Made by a program: the position numbers and the translations under genes
Shown: positions 1 to 10,145 of the stretch, in pieces
Numbering within the stretch: position 1 is the first letter of the stretch
Layout: each line of letters begins with the position of its first letter
Assembly (NCBI RefSeq): GCF_008017415.1
Contig: NZ_VRSV01000002.1
Location: 868,001 to 932,000, forward strand
Source of the DNA: Microbacterium hatanonis
GTDB lineage: Bacteria > Actinomycetota > Actinomycetes > Actinomycetales > Microbacteriaceae
DNA: 64,000 bases
Direction: 5' to 3'
The notes under the pieces: generated by a model
The model's database searches: none
What the model saw: the letters and a program-made list of their open reading frames with translations, nothing else
What the model was told of the DNA's origin: nothing

Positions 1-637
1 GTGCGCGCTCGACGGCCTGGGCGCCGTCGCGGGCGTCGATGTAGCCCCAGAGGTTCCACTTGCGGGTCGTCGCGTCGGCGTCGAACGACGGGAACTCGTC
101 GTAGTCGTCGGGCGCCATGACGTTCGAGAAGCGCAGCGCGGTGATCGACAACCGGGGGTTCCAGCGCACGAGCTCGATCGCGAGCTGCTCCTCGAGGTGC
201 TTCACGAGGGAGTACACCGATTCCGGGCGCGCCGGGTAGTCCTCGTCGACGGGGATGTACGGCGGCGGCACGTCGAACGGCAGCCCGAGCACCGTCTCGC
301 TCGAGGCGTAGACGATCCGGTCGATGCCGAGCCGGACGGCCGCCCAGAACACGTTGAAGCTCGCGGTGATGTTGTTGTGGAACGTCGCGATGTCGGAGCG
401 GATGCCCGGCGCGGGGATCGCCCCCAGGTGCACGAGCGCGTCGACGCCGTCGTGCTGGTCGCCGACGCCGGCGAGAGCATCGATCACCTGCCCGTAGTCG
501 GTGAGGTCGACCTGGACGAACCCCGGTCCGCGGGTGCCGACCACGTCGAGGCCGATCACCTCGTGACCGTGTGCCCGCAGTTCGCGGGCGACGACCGTGC
601 CCAGTTTTCCCGATGATCCCGTCAGTGCGATGCGCAT
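1..637 (-). CDS. NAD-dependent epimerase/dehydratase (partial, 3' end outside window)
   Basis: Extended short-chain dehydrogenase of the nucleotide-sugar epimerase family, cytoplasmic. The N-terminus reads MRIALTGSSGKLG, a Rossmann GxxGxxG dinucleotide loop, and the YSLVK segment near residue 142 gives the catalytic YxxxK, with an upstream YASSE serine strand. The frame is open to the window edge, so about 212 residues are visible and the C-terminal substrate domain is missing. The ATG at 637 is chosen because the Rossmann strand starts directly after it. The galKT genes downstream would suit a GalE-type role, but the sequence is equally compatible with other sugar or uronate dehydrogenases; the substrate is unknown. 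Confidence 0.85.
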   Translation of the reverse strand, partial: MRIALTGSSGKLGTVVARELRAHGHEVIGLDVVGTRGPGFVQVDLTDYGQVIDALAGVGDQHDGVDALVHLGAIPAPGIRSDIATFHNNITASFNVFWAAVRLGIDRIVYASSETVLGLPFDVPPPYIPVDEDYPARPESVYSLVKHLEEQLAIELVRWNPRLSITALRFSNVMAPDDYDEFPSFDADATTRKWNLWGYIDARDGAQAVERA

Positions 638-747
638 GGTTCCACAGTGGCACGGCGCCGTGCGGTGAGGGGCCGCTTGCGCCGGGCGCCGTGAACGGTC
701 TATCCGGCGACGAGCGGATGCGGCGGCGCTCGCGCGTCGCGTGGCGT

Positions 748-767
748 GGGCGGCTGCCCCGCCGCCC
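748..767 (-). terminator. hairpin after carboxylesterase
   Basis: A perfect 7-bp GGGCGGC/GCCGCCC stem with a six-base loop lies one base beyond the carboxylesterase stop codon. There is no T-tract, as is common for actinobacterial terminators. It probably ends the TetR-esterase transcript. Confidence 0.45.
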
Positions 768-768
768 G

Positions 769-2274
769 TCAGAGCAGCGGGTGGACCTCGGCGTAGCCGT
801 CGCGGATCACGTGGCCGAGGGGGCCGCCGCGTGCGCCGAACACGCGAGTCGTGCCGGGTGACGCCGACCAGGCGGGCCAGCCGGGGGCGCCGCCGGTGAT
901 GAGCGCGACCGCGGCCCCGTGCGTCGCGTCGGCGAGGTCCTGCGGCGGATGGGGGCCGGTGAGCGGTTCGACGCGATCCGCGTCGAGGCAGTCGAACCAG
1001 AACGGCACGTCGATGCAGTGCACGGCCGCGTCGTTGACGTGCCCCGGCTGCGTCGAACGGAAGGCGTAACGATAGACCCACGTCGGCGCCGTGCCGCGCG
1101 CTCGGGCGGCGCGGACGACGGTCGTGCGGAACAGGCGGTCGCTCACGTGACGGCCGAGCACGGCGGCGTGACCGCGCGAGGCGACGTCGCCGTTCGCCTC
1201 GAGATAGGCGGTGCGTCGAGCGCGAGCCAGCCCGGCCCGGCCCAGCAGCACCCCGAGCGGCACCCAGCGGAGGATCTTCGCCGAGCCCGCCACAGCCATG
1301 GCGAACTCGTCGTCGGCTGCGCCGAGGACGAGGGGCTTGTCGGCACCGACGCCGGCGGCCAGGGACGCGAGCGTCGGGCGAGCGAGGAGGTCGCCGTCGA
1401 TCGACGGACCCAGCCTCAGTCCGGTGTCGAGCAGACTCGAGATGCCGCCCGGGCCCGCGATGCGCGTGGCCGCGGTCTGCGCCTCGATGATGCGCGCCTC
1501 GGGCACGCGTGCGAGGGCGTCCCGGTTTGGTGCGACCCCGGCGCGGCGGGCGATGTCGCGGCCGAGGGCTTGCGCGTCGGCGGCGGAGGCGTCGGCCGTC
1601 GCGCCCGACATCGCCCACGCCGCGTGGAACAGATGCTGGGCGGCCGGCATGCCGAGCAGGGTGAGCACGGCGCCCCCGCCCGCGGACTGCCCCGCGAGGG
1701 TGACGCGCGACGGGTCTCCGCCGAAGTTCGCGATGTTGTCCTGCACCCACTGCAGCGCGAGCAGCCAGTCGCGCACCCCTCGGTTCGAGGGGGCGTCCTC
1801 GATCCACCCGAATCCGTCGAAGCCGAGGCGGTACGAGATCGTCACGGTGACCACGCCGTCGCGGTTGAACGAGCGCCCGTCGTACCAGGGGCTCGCGGGC
1901 GAGCCGGCGAAGTAGCCGCCCCCGTGGATCCACACGAGGACGGGGAGCGCAGCATCCGATCGTCGCGGCGACGGTGTGAAGACGTTCACGTTGAGCGTCG
2001 CCTCGCCCGGGACGGACGGCTCGGGGATGAGCGTCACCCCGGGGTCTCCCCGCTGCGCGGTGGGGGCGAACTCGAGCGCATCGCGCACGCCCTCCCACGC
2101 CTCGGCGGGCTCGGGGGCGGCGAAGCGCAGCGCGCCCACCGGCGGCTTCGCGAACGGGATACCGAGGAATGCCGCGGAACCACCGGCGCCCGGCTCGCCG
2201 CGCCATACCCCCCGCACCCGGCCGGTGACGGTGTCGCCCTCGACGTGACGTGTCGGGGTCGCCGCGTCGCTCAC
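769..2274 (-). CDS. carboxylesterase type B (COesterase family)
   Basis: Alpha/beta-hydrolase esterase of 501 residues, a normal family length, expected to hydrolyse carboxylic esters in the cytoplasm; no signal peptide is visible. The oxyanion HGGG is at residues 117-120 and the nucleophile elbow GQSAGG puts the serine near residue 197. The family usually has GESAGG, so the Glu/Gln change is a mild deviation. The GTG at 2274 overlaps the TetR stop as GTGA, implying translational coupling; a longer in-frame reading from 2367 would lie inside the TetR gene and is rejected. The neighbouring TetR protein is its likely regulator. The natural ester is unknown. Confidence 0.9.
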   Translation of the reverse strand: MSDAATPTRHVEGDTVTGRVRGVWRGEPGAGGSAAFLGIPFAKPPVGALRFAAPEPAEAWEGVRDALEFAPTAQRGDPGVTLIPEPSVPGEATLNVNVFTPSPRRSDAALPVLVWIHGGGYFAGSPASPWYDGRSFNRDGVVTVTISYRLGFDGFGWIEDAPSNRGVRDWLLALQWVQDNIANFGGDPSRVTLAGQSAGGGAVLTLLGMPAAQHLFHAAWAMSGATADASAADAQALGRDIARRAGVAPNRDALARVPEARIIEAQTAATRIAGPGGISSLLDTGLRLGPSIDGDLLARPTLASLAAGVGADKPLVLGAADDEFAMAVAGSAKILRWVPLGVLLGRAGLARARRTAYLEANGDVASRGHAAVLGRHVSDRLFRTTVVRAARARGTAPTWVYRYAFRSTQPGHVNDAAVHCIDVPFWFDCLDADRVEPLTGPHPPQDLADATHGAAVALITGGAPGWPAWSASPGTTRVFGARGGPLGHVIRDGYAEVHPLL

Positions 2275-2918
2275 GAGGACGCGCCCCGCGCGTGCACGGG
2301 CACGGCGAGCAGCTCGAACAGCGCGTCGACGGTGGCCGCCATATCGATGTCCGGCTCCAGCATCCACTGCACCTGCATGCCGTCGGCGACCGCCTGGATG
2401 AGGCGGGCGATGGTGGCGGGATCGACCCGGTCGTCGATCAGGCCGGCAGCCTGCTGTGCGGCGATGGCCGTCGCCGCGTAGGCCCGGAGCCCCTCGCCGC
2501 GTTCGACGAAGTAGTCGTGCGCCGGGTGCGCGGGGTCGGCGGCGTCGACCGAGAGCCGGGCGTAGAGGTCCACGAGCCCGGGAACGTCGGCGTTGTGGCG
2601 GATGACGTCGAGGAAACCCGCCCGCACGTCGATCGGCTGGTCGTCCTCGTCGCCGATGCCCGCTCGGGCGGGGTCTGCGCCGATGTCGGCGTCGATCTCA
2701 TCGCGTTTGCGGAGGATCTCGGTGAAGAGCTCCTCCTTGCTGTCGAAGTAGTGGAGCAGGCCGGCTTGGCTGAGGCCGACGGCGTGCGCCAGCTCCTTCA
2801 CCGAAGCGCCCCGATACCCCTCGCGGGCGATGACATCGAGGGCGCGCCGCAGGATCTCCTCCCGCTTGGCGACCCCCTTCGCGTAGGAGCCCCGTCGCCC
2901 CGAACCGGTCTCTTGCAT
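2271..2918 (-). CDS. TetR/AcrR family transcriptional regulator
   Basis: Dimeric one-component repressor of 215 residues. The N-terminal helix-turn-helix runs from about residue 20 to 65 with the characteristic GLLHYFDSKEEL recognition and anchoring segment; the C-terminal alpha-helical half is the ligand pocket. It overlaps the downstream carboxylesterase by four bases, so it probably controls its own operon in response to an ester or its hydrolysis product. I see no clear palindromic operator in the short upstream region. The ligand is unknown. Confidence 0.9.
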   Translation of the reverse strand: MQETGSGRRGSYAKGVAKREEILRRALDVIAREGYRGASVKELAHAVGLSQAGLLHYFDSKEELFTEILRKRDEIDADIGADPARAGIGDEDDQPIDVRAGFLDVIRHNADVPGLVDLYARLSVDAADPAHPAHDYFVERGEGLRAYAATAIAAQQAAGLIDDRVDPATIARLIQAVADGMQVQWMLEPDIDMAATVDALFELLAVPVHARGASS

Positions 2919-3015
2919 AGAAGCAGTATCGCGCGCGGGGCATCGCCGGGCGGTCGGGGCGCCGCCGGGAACGAGGGGTCCCGGATGCTGCGGCGCCCCG
3001 CCCGCCGCGTAGCGC

Positions 3016-3049
3016 GGAGGGCGGATGCTGCGATGCGCATCCGCCCTCC
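3016..3049 (-). terminator. strong hairpin after galK
   Basis: A perfect 13-bp inverted repeat (GGAGGGCGGATGC with its complement at 3037-3049) and an eight-base loop lies 20 bp beyond the galK stop. It separates the galTK operon from the TetR-esterase operon. The stem contains the GGATGC word that recurs across the window. Confidence 0.6.
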
Positions 3050-3068
3050 GGCGCTTCGGGAGGGAGGA

Positions 3069-4231
<1,163 letters not shown>

Positions 4232-4235
<4 letters not shown>

Positions 4236-5407
4236 GCGGATACCTCGGGAACGGATGCGATGGCGGCGCGGATGCGCTCGGCCTGGGACTCGGGGGTGAC
4301 GTCGGCGATCCATGCGCCCATGGCCGATTCGCTGCCGGCGAGGAACTTGAGCTTGTCGGCCGCGCGCCGCGGTGACGTCAGCTGCAGGTGCAGGCGGATG
4401 CCGTCGCGGCCGACGCGCACCGGCGCCTGGTGCCAGGCGGCGATGTACGGCGTCGGGGTGTCGTACAGCGCGTCGATGCCGCGCAACAGGCGCAGGTAGA
4501 GCGGGGCGAGCTCGTCGCGTTCGGCGTCGCTGGTCGCGGCGAGGTCGGGGACGTGGCGGTGGGGGAGCAGGTGCACCTCGATGGGCCATCGCGCGGCGAA
4601 CGGCACGAACGCCGTCCAGTGCTCGCCCTGTAGCACGACCCGCTCCGACTCCTGCTCCGACTCGAGGATGCGGGCGAACAGGTCGCCCCCGACCTTCTCG
4701 ACGGCGTCGAGCTGACGGCGCGTGCGCGGGGTGACATAGGGGTAGGAGTAGATCTGGCCGTGCGGGTGAGCGAGGGTGACGCCGATCTGCTCGCCGCGGT
4801 TCTCGAACGGGAAGACCTGCTCGATGCCGGGGAGTGCCGACAGTGCGGCGGTGCGGTCGGCCCAGGCCTCGATCACCGTGCGGGCGCGGACGACGCCGAG
4901 CGAGCCGAACGACCCCTCGTGGGCGGGGCTGAAGCAGACGACCTCGCATCGGCCGACCGACGTGCGGCTGCGGCCGAGGCCGAGCTCGACGAGGTCGTCA
5001 TCACCCGCGGGGGCGTCGTCTCCGGCGGGTGCGTCGCCGGTGGCCCGGGCGAGCGCGGGGCCGAAGGAGGGCGACTTGTTCTCGAAGACGGCGACGTCGT
5101 AGAGCGAGGGGATCTCCGACGGGTTGGTCGGTGTCTGCGGTGCCAGCGGGTCGAGGTTCGCGGGGGGAAGGAATGCGCGGTTCTGACGGGCGGAGGCGAT
5201 CGAGATCCAGTCTCCGGTGAGCACGTCCTGCCGCATCGTCGCCGTCGCCGGTCGGGGGTCGAGGGTGCGCTCGTCGATCGCGCGATCAGGGCCCAGGGCC
5301 GTGCCCGGGTCGTCGAAGTAGATGAGTTCGCGACCGTCGGCGAGGCGGGTGGAGCGTTTCACGACTCCCGCGCCGAGGGGGACCGCGTCGATGCGTTGCG
5401 TGTTCAC
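4232..5407 (-). CDS. galT: galactose-1-phosphate uridylyltransferase
   Basis: HIT-superfamily enzyme that exchanges UMP between UDP-glucose and galactose-1-phosphate. The 391-residue protein carries the active-site HPHGQ at 214-218, with His216 expected to be the uridylylated nucleophile, and the flanking IYSYPY segment. A short acidic repeat (APAGDD twice, around residues 126-137) sits in a surface loop. The GTG at 5407 lies seven bases from a TAGCGT -10 hexamer, with no Shine-Dalgarno sequence, so the message is probably leaderless. The divergent LacI regulator and an operator-like site over the promoter suggest substrate-induced derepression. Confidence 0.96.
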
Positions 5408-5413
5408 GATAAC

Positions 5414-5444
5414 ACGCTAGCCTGCGGGCGTGATATCGTCAACA
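5414..5444 (-). promoter_or_regulatory. galT promoter with LacI-type operator
   Basis: On the minus strand TTGACG (5437-5442) and TAGCGT (5414-5419) are separated by exactly 17 bp and point at galT. The 14-bp site TGATATCGTCAACA (5431-5444) covers the -35 box and has the central CG and the right half-site of the two operators at 13485-13531. It also lies just upstream of the divergent LacI gene, so one bound repressor could control both directions. Confidence 0.6.
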
Positions 5445-5461
5445 TGCACGAGGAGGTCGTG

Positions 5462-6433
5462 ATGCTGCGAGTGTCGATGGCGGATGTCGCCGAGCGCGCG
5501 GGGGTGTCGGCGCAGACCGTCTCGCGGGTCGCGAACGACAGTCCGCGCGTCGATCCCGAGACCCGAGCCCGCGTCGAGCGCGCGATGAGCGATCTGGGCT
5601 ACCGCATGCACCGCGCCGCTCGCGCGCTGCGCACGGGGCAGAGCCGCACGATCGGGCTCATCGTCTCGACGCTCGCGACCGTCGGCAACTCCCGGATGCT
5701 GCAGTCCATCGCCGAGGTCGCGGCCGCGGGCGACTACGCTCTCACGGTCGCCACCGCCCGAGGCGAGCGGGGCATGCTCGAGGCGTTCGCCCGCCTCCAC
5801 GACGAGGGCGTCGACGGCGCCATCGTGTTGAACGAGGCGACCCCCCTCACGCGCGAGGCCGCGGTGCCGGCGGGCATGCGGCTGGTCGCGGTGGACTCGG
5901 CCCCCGACGACCGCTTCGCCCTCGTGCAGACGGACCACGCCGCCGGCGCGGCCGCCGCAACCCGGCACCTGCTCGAGCTCGGGCGCGCGACGGTGCACCA
6001 CCTGGCGGGGCCCGCGGATTCCTTCGCCGCCGTCGAGCGCGAGCGCGGCTGGCGAGAGGCGCTCTCCGCCGCCGGGGCCACCCCGCGCCCGGTGGCCCGC
6101 GGTGACTGGACCTCGCGGTCGGGGCATGCCGCAGCATCCGATCTTCTCGATGCCACGGCGGTGTTCGTCGCGAACGACCAGATGGCGCTCGGCGCCCTGC
6201 GCGCATTCGCCGACGCCGGCCGACGAGTGCCCGACGACGTCGCCGTCGTGGGCTTCGACGACATCGTGGATGCGGCGGAGTTCCGTCCGCCCCTCACAAC
6301 CGTCCGCCAGGACTTCGACGAGCTCGGCGCGCGTGCCGTCGCGACCCTCATCGCGCTGATAGAGGGCCGCGAGGTCGCCCCCCTGGTGTCGCTCCCGCCC
6401 ACGCTCGTGGTGCGGTCGAGCTCATCGCTCTGA
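5462..6433 (+). CDS. LacI family transcriptional regulator (galT-divergent)
   Basis: Repressor of 323 residues. The N-terminal helix-turn-helix reads SMADVAERAGVS then QTVSRVAN, followed by the hinge with AARALRTG and a periplasmic-binding-protein-like sugar domain ending in the usual GFDD and PPLTTVRQ segments. The ATG at 5462 is chosen because AGGAGG (5451-5456) lies five bases upstream; an upstream in-frame ATG at 5444 would lie ahead of that ribosome-binding site. Its DNA-reading helix matches that of the regulator at 13547, and the two share operator type. The inducer is likely galactose or a galactoside, by context only. Confidence 0.93.
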   Translation: MLRVSMADVAERAGVSAQTVSRVANDSPRVDPETRARVERAMSDLGYRMHRAARALRTGQSRTIGLIVSTLATVGNSRMLQSIAEVAAAGDYALTVATARGERGMLEAFARLHDEGVDGAIVLNEATPLTREAAVPAGMRLVAVDSAPDDRFALVQTDHAAGAAAATRHLLELGRATVHHLAGPADSFAAVERERGWREALSAAGATPRPVARGDWTSRSGHAAASDLLDATAVFVANDQMALGALRAFADAGRRVPDDVAVVGFDDIVDAAEFRPPLTTVRQDFDELGARAVATLIALIEGREVAPLVSLPPTLVVRSSSSL

Positions 6434-6454
6434 TCGCGCTCCCGCCCGTGAGGT

Positions 6455-6500
6455 GCCGCAACCCGGGGTCACGCCCGGCCCTGAAACCCCGGATTGCGGC
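6455..6500. repeat. inverted repeat after LacI gene
   Basis: A 15-bp inverted repeat with one mismatch (6455-6469 against 6486-6500, core CCGGGGT/ACCCCGG) lies 21 bp beyond the LacI stop. The right arm overlaps a -35-like TTGCGG of the following small gene. It may end the LacI transcript. Confidence 0.45.
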
Positions 6501-6527
6501 GTGTCAGCCGGTCCGTAGGCTGGCGGG

Positions 6528-6668
6528 ATGAGCGCGCAGGCCCCCGACCCGCGGTCGTGCCCGACCTGCGGCGATCCGCTGACGTTCGAGATCCTCGACG
6601 ACGAGCGGTTCCTGGTGGCATGGTCGTGCGTGAACTGCGGTCTGATCCGCACGACCGAGCCGGTCTGA
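6528..6668 (+). CDS. 46-residue zinc-ribbon-like hypothetical protein
   Basis: A very small protein with two CxxC knuckles, CPTCG at residues 11-15 and CVNCG at 34-38, separated by an acidic stretch; this spacing is typical of a rubredoxin-like zinc ribbon. There is no Shine-Dalgarno sequence, but TAGGCT (6516-6521) lies six bases before the ATG with TTGCGG 16 bp further up, so a leaderless start is likely. It stands alone between the LacI gene and a convergent operon. Function is not recognised; nucleic-acid or protein binding is a guess from the fold. Confidence 0.65.
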   Translation: MSAQAPDPRSCPTCGDPLTFEILDDERFLVAWSCVNCGLIRTTEPV

Positions 6669-6689
6669 CCTCAGACCCGCGTGCGCACG

Positions 6690-6754
6690 GGAGGCGATGT
6701 GCGGTGGGGAGGACGCTGCGAGCCGCAGCGCCCTCCGGTGCGCACATCACCTCC
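6690..6754. repeat. nested palindrome between convergent genes
   Basis: Two nested inverted repeats share one centre: the outer arms at 6690-6703 and 6741-6754 match 13 of 14, the inner arms at 6708-6720 and 6724-6736 match 12 of 13 around a three-base loop. It fills the gap between the small zinc-ribbon gene and the convergent GH35 gene, and could act as a bidirectional terminator or a REP-like element. Confidence 0.55.
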
Positions 6755-6779
6755 GCAGTGCACCCAGGATGAGACGGGG

Positions 6780-8513
6780 CTACTCCTCGAGGTGGCCGAG
6801 CGACGCGGCCTCGACGAAGTCGGCGCGCGGGGCGGCCTGCTCGAGCTCGACGACCACGATCTCGTTCTCCCCGGCGCGGGTGGCGCCGGCGGGAACGAAG
6901 AGCGTGCGCTGCGGGCCGTTGCGCCAGTAGCGGCCGAGCAGGAAGCCGTTGACGAACGCGAAGCCCTTGCCCCACGCATCCGTGTCGAGGAAGAGATCGC
7001 ACGGCGCTGCGAGGTCGAACGTGCCGCGCAAGCCGGTGCGCCCGGTGGGGACCGTTGCGCCACCCGCTGCGATCGAGGTGGCGACATCGGCCAGGTCGAT
7101 CGGCACCGAGCGCCAGCCGGTCAGCTCACGGTCGCCGAGCCTCACCGGCCCGAACAGGCCCTTCGCCTCGCCCAGACGCGGGCCGTAGTCGGTGCGTCCC
7201 TGCTCCTCGACGAGCACCGTGAGGCGCTCGCCGGCGGGGATCGTCAGCGCCCGCTCGTGCAGCGAGCGCGAGAGGCGCCCGACGAACACCCCGTCGACCA
7301 TCACCCAGGCCATGTCGCGCACGTCGTCGAAGGTGAGCAGCGCGTGCGAGCCGGCGACGGTATCGAGGTCGACGTCGTATCGCATCAGCGCCCCGAGGTG
7401 GGCCTCGTCTTCGAACGTGCGGAGGGTCGGATGCGGCGCACCCGCCCCGTCGGGAAGCCAGTCGCCGGTGGCGACGAGGTCGACCGAGAACGCCGGCGCA
7501 GGGCTCGCGGGTGCCGGTACTTCGTCGGGGACGTCGGCGTACTTCGCGATCACGTCGCGGAACGCGAAGAACTTCTCGGTGGGGTTCCCGGCCTCGTCCA
7601 GCGGAGCGTCGTAGTCGTACGACGTGACGATCGGCGCGTAGCGTCCCTTGTCGTTCGCTCCGTTGGTGAGGCCGAAATTCGTGCCGCCGTGGAACATGTA
7701 GATGTTCACCGATGCCCCGGCCGCCAGCAGCGCATCGAGATCGGCGGCGGAGGCCGCAGCATCCGTCGTGTGATGCACCCCACCCCACCAGTCGAACCAG
7801 CCGTCCCAGAACTCCGAGCACATGAGAGGCCCCGTGGGCTGGTGCTCGCGGAGCGTGGCGAGGCGCTCGTCCGAGCGCGAACCGAACGACCCCGTCTTGT
7901 GCAGCTCGGGGAGGCTGCCCGCGCTGAGCATCCACGGCTCGGGCTGGTCGACGGTCGTCAGCGGCACGGTGATCCCGCACTCGCGGGTCAGGTCGACGAG
8001 GGTGCGGAGGTAGTCGGCGTCGTCGCCGTAGGCGCCGTACTCGTTCTCGATCTGCACGAGCACGACGTTGCCGCCGCGGTCGATCTGACGCGGGGCGACG
8101 ATGTCGTAGACGCGACGGAGGTAGGTGCTCACCTCGGTGACGTACTGCGGCTCCGATCGGCGCAGGCCTATGCCGTCGAGGCCGGTGAGCCACACCGGCA
8201 GCCCGCCGTTGTGCCACTCGGCGCAGATGTACGGGCCCGGGCGGACGATCGCGTGCATTCCCTCGGCGGCGATGAGGTCGAGGAAGCGCCCCAGGTCGTT
8301 CCAGCCCGTGGCGTCCCATTCGCCCCGGACGGGCTCGTGCGCGTTCCAGGCGACGTAGGTCTCGATCGTGTTGAGGCCCATGAGTCGCGCCGAGCGGATG
8401 CGATCGGCCCAGTGCTCGGGGTGGATCCGGAAGTAGTGCAGCGCGCCGGAGATGACCCGGTGGGGTGCGCCGTCGAGGAGGAAGTCGGTCTCGCCGATGG
8501 TGAACGTGCTCAC
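6780..8513 (-). CDS. beta-galactosidase, glycoside hydrolase family 35
   Basis: Retaining exo-beta-galactosidase of 577 residues, releasing galactose from beta-galactosides. The family signature RPGPYICAEW (91-100) is present; the acid/base Glu158 lies in ENEYG and the nucleophile Glu234 in SEFWDGWFDWWG. After the TIM barrel come beta-sandwich domains. There is no signal peptide, so it acts on imported oligosaccharides. The GTG at 8513 overlaps the stop of the GH51 gene as GTGA. It is the last gene of the minus-strand ABC operon, so it should be induced with the transporter and work with the arabinofuranosidase on arabinogalactan fragments. Confidence 0.95.
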   Translation of the reverse strand: MSTFTIGETDFLLDGAPHRVISGALHYFRIHPEHWADRIRSARLMGLNTIETYVAWNAHEPVRGEWDATGWNDLGRFLDLIAAEGMHAIVRPGPYICAEWHNGGLPVWLTGLDGIGLRRSEPQYVTEVSTYLRRVYDIVAPRQIDRGGNVVLVQIENEYGAYGDDADYLRTLVDLTRECGITVPLTTVDQPEPWMLSAGSLPELHKTGSFGSRSDERLATLREHQPTGPLMCSEFWDGWFDWWGGVHHTTDAAASAADLDALLAAGASVNIYMFHGGTNFGLTNGANDKGRYAPIVTSYDYDAPLDEAGNPTEKFFAFRDVIAKYADVPDEVPAPASPAPAFSVDLVATGDWLPDGAGAPHPTLRTFEDEAHLGALMRYDVDLDTVAGSHALLTFDDVRDMAWVMVDGVFVGRLSRSLHERALTIPAGERLTVLVEEQGRTDYGPRLGEAKGLFGPVRLGDRELTGWRSVPIDLADVATSIAAGGATVPTGRTGLRGTFDLAAPCDLFLDTDAWGKGFAFVNGFLLGRYWRNGPQRTLFVPAGATRAGENEIVVVELEQAAPRADFVEAASLGHLEE

Positions 8514-10072
8514 GCGGTCTTTTCCATGATGATCGAGGGCTTTCCGGTCGGGGTCGACTCGACGCGCAGCTGGAGGCGCGCCCAGGCGAGGGGCGGGAGA
8601 ACGAATCGGATGCTGTCGGCCGACGCGCGTTCGATCGTCAGCGGCTCGGGGGCGACGGGCTGTGCGTCGGCGGTGTTCGTCGCGTGGCGGTCGGCGCCCG
8701 CGGGCGCGGTGAGCACGACGGCGGTGGCGTCATCGGTCAGACCCGCGACGTCGAGGTCGACCGTCACGGGCTCGTCGAGACCGCGGTGCACGACGAAGAC
8801 GGATACGACGTCGCCGTCGCGGGTGGCCACGGCGTCGACAGAGGGGACGTCGCCGTACCGGGCGGTGGGGAGCGTCGCACTGTCGATGTCGGCCGCGATG
8901 ACGTCGCCGGTCGCGGCGGCTGCGGTGAGGCTGAAGGGGAAGAAGGTCGTCTGGCGCCAGGCGGGTCCGCCGGGCTCGGTGCGGATCGGGGCGATGACGT
9001 TCACGAGCTGGGCGAGGTTGGCCATCGACACGCGCTCGGCCTGACGCAGCAGTGTGATCAGCAGCGAGCCCACGACGACGGCGTCGGTCACGGTGTAGGC
9101 GTCCTCGATCAGGCGAGGAGCGACGGGCCAGTCGCCGGTGAAGACGCGCGGCTTGTCGACCTCGTTCCAGCGGGTCTGGTTCCAGACGTTCCATTCGTCG
9201 ACGCTGATCCGCACGGGCGATCCGTCAGGCGCCCTCGCGCCGACCTCGTCGATGATCTCGGCGACCTCGTCGAGGTAGCGGTCGAGCGCCGCGCCCGATG
9301 CGAGGAAGCTCGCCGGGTCGTCGGGGGACTCCTCGTAATAGGCGTGCACCGAGATGTGGTCGACGAGGCCGGAGGTGTGACGCAGCACCGTGCGCTCCCA
9401 CTCCCCGAACGTCGGCATCTCGTGGTTCGAGCTTCCCGCGGCGACGAGCTCGACGCGGGGGTCGACGAAACGCATGAGGCGGGCGGTCTCCGCCGCGAGA
9501 CGCCCGTACTCGTCGGCGGTCTTGTGGCCGATCTGCCAGGGCCCGTCCATCTCGTTGCCGAGGCACCAGAGGCGGATGTCGAAGGGTTCGTCGCGACCGT
9601 TGGCGCGGCGTCGATCGCTGAGGGCGGTGCCGCCGGAGTGGTTGGCGTACTCGAGCAGGTCGGCGGCCTCCGCGACGCCGCGGGTGCCGAGGTTGACCGC
9701 CTCCATGAGCTCGAGGCCCACGGATGCTGCCCAGTCGGCGAACTCGTGGAGACCGACCTCATTGGTCTCGGTGCTGTGCCACGCCGCATCCAGTCGCACC
9801 GGGCGCTCGTCGCGCGGGCCGACGCCGTCTTCCCAGCGGTACCCCGAGACGAAGTTGCCGCCGGGGTAGCGCACGACGGTCGCACCCAGCTCGCGGACGA
9901 GGTCGGCGACGTCCGCGCGGAACCCGTCGGGGCCCGCGGCCGCGTGCCCGGGCTCGTAGATGCCGTCGTAGACGCACCGGCCCATGTGCTCGACGAAAGT
10001 GCCGAACAGGCGACGCGGGACGGGGGCGACGAGAACGTCGGGCGAGAGGACGATGCGGGCGCTGCGGGTCAT
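8510..10072 (-). CDS. alpha-L-arabinofuranosidase, glycoside hydrolase family 51
   Basis: Intracellular retaining arabinofuranosidase of 520 residues that removes terminal arabinofuranose from arabino- or arabinogalacto-oligosaccharides. The barrel carries GNEMDG with acid/base Glu174 and SVDEWN with nucleophile Glu293; the N-terminal RLFGTFVEHMG and RYPGGNF segments are typical of the family. No signal peptide is seen. It lies 73 bp behind the binding-protein gene, across a strong hairpin, and overlaps the GH35 gene by four bases. Confidence 0.95.
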   Translation of the reverse strand: MTRSARIVLSPDVLVAPVPRRLFGTFVEHMGRCVYDGIYEPGHAAAGPDGFRADVADLVRELGATVVRYPGGNFVSGYRWEDGVGPRDERPVRLDAAWHSTETNEVGLHEFADWAASVGLELMEAVNLGTRGVAEAADLLEYANHSGGTALSDRRRANGRDEPFDIRLWCLGNEMDGPWQIGHKTADEYGRLAAETARLMRFVDPRVELVAAGSSNHEMPTFGEWERTVLRHTSGLVDHISVHAYYEESPDDPASFLASGAALDRYLDEVAEIIDEVGARAPDGSPVRISVDEWNVWNQTRWNEVDKPRVFTGDWPVAPRLIEDAYTVTDAVVVGSLLITLLRQAERVSMANLAQLVNVIAPIRTEPGGPAWRQTTFFPFSLTAAAATGDVIAADIDSATLPTARYGDVPSVDAVATRDGDVVSVFVVHRGLDEPVTVDLDVAGLTDDATAVVLTAPAGADRHATNTADAQPVAPEPLTIERASADSIRFVLPPLAWARLQLRVESTPTGKPSIIMEKTA

Positions 10073-10098
10073 GTCGGCTTCCGGTTCGGGAGAGGAAG

Positions 10099-10137
10099 GA
10101 CGGGGCGGGCCGATCGCGAGGATCGACCCGCCCCGTC
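10099..10137 (-). terminator. hairpin between binding-protein and glycosidase genes
   Basis: A perfect 11-bp GC-only stem (10099-10109 with 10127-10137) lies nine bases beyond the binding-protein stop, inside the operon. It probably lets the binding protein be made in excess of the downstream enzymes, by partial termination or by protecting the upstream mRNA end. Confidence 0.6.
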
Positions 10138-10145
10138 GAGGGTTC

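Noticed and set aside
919..2481. 520-codon open frame opposite the carboxylesterase and TetR genes
   Set aside because: Arg/Asp/Gly-rich translation without domains, produced by the third-position GC bias of the genes on the other strand.
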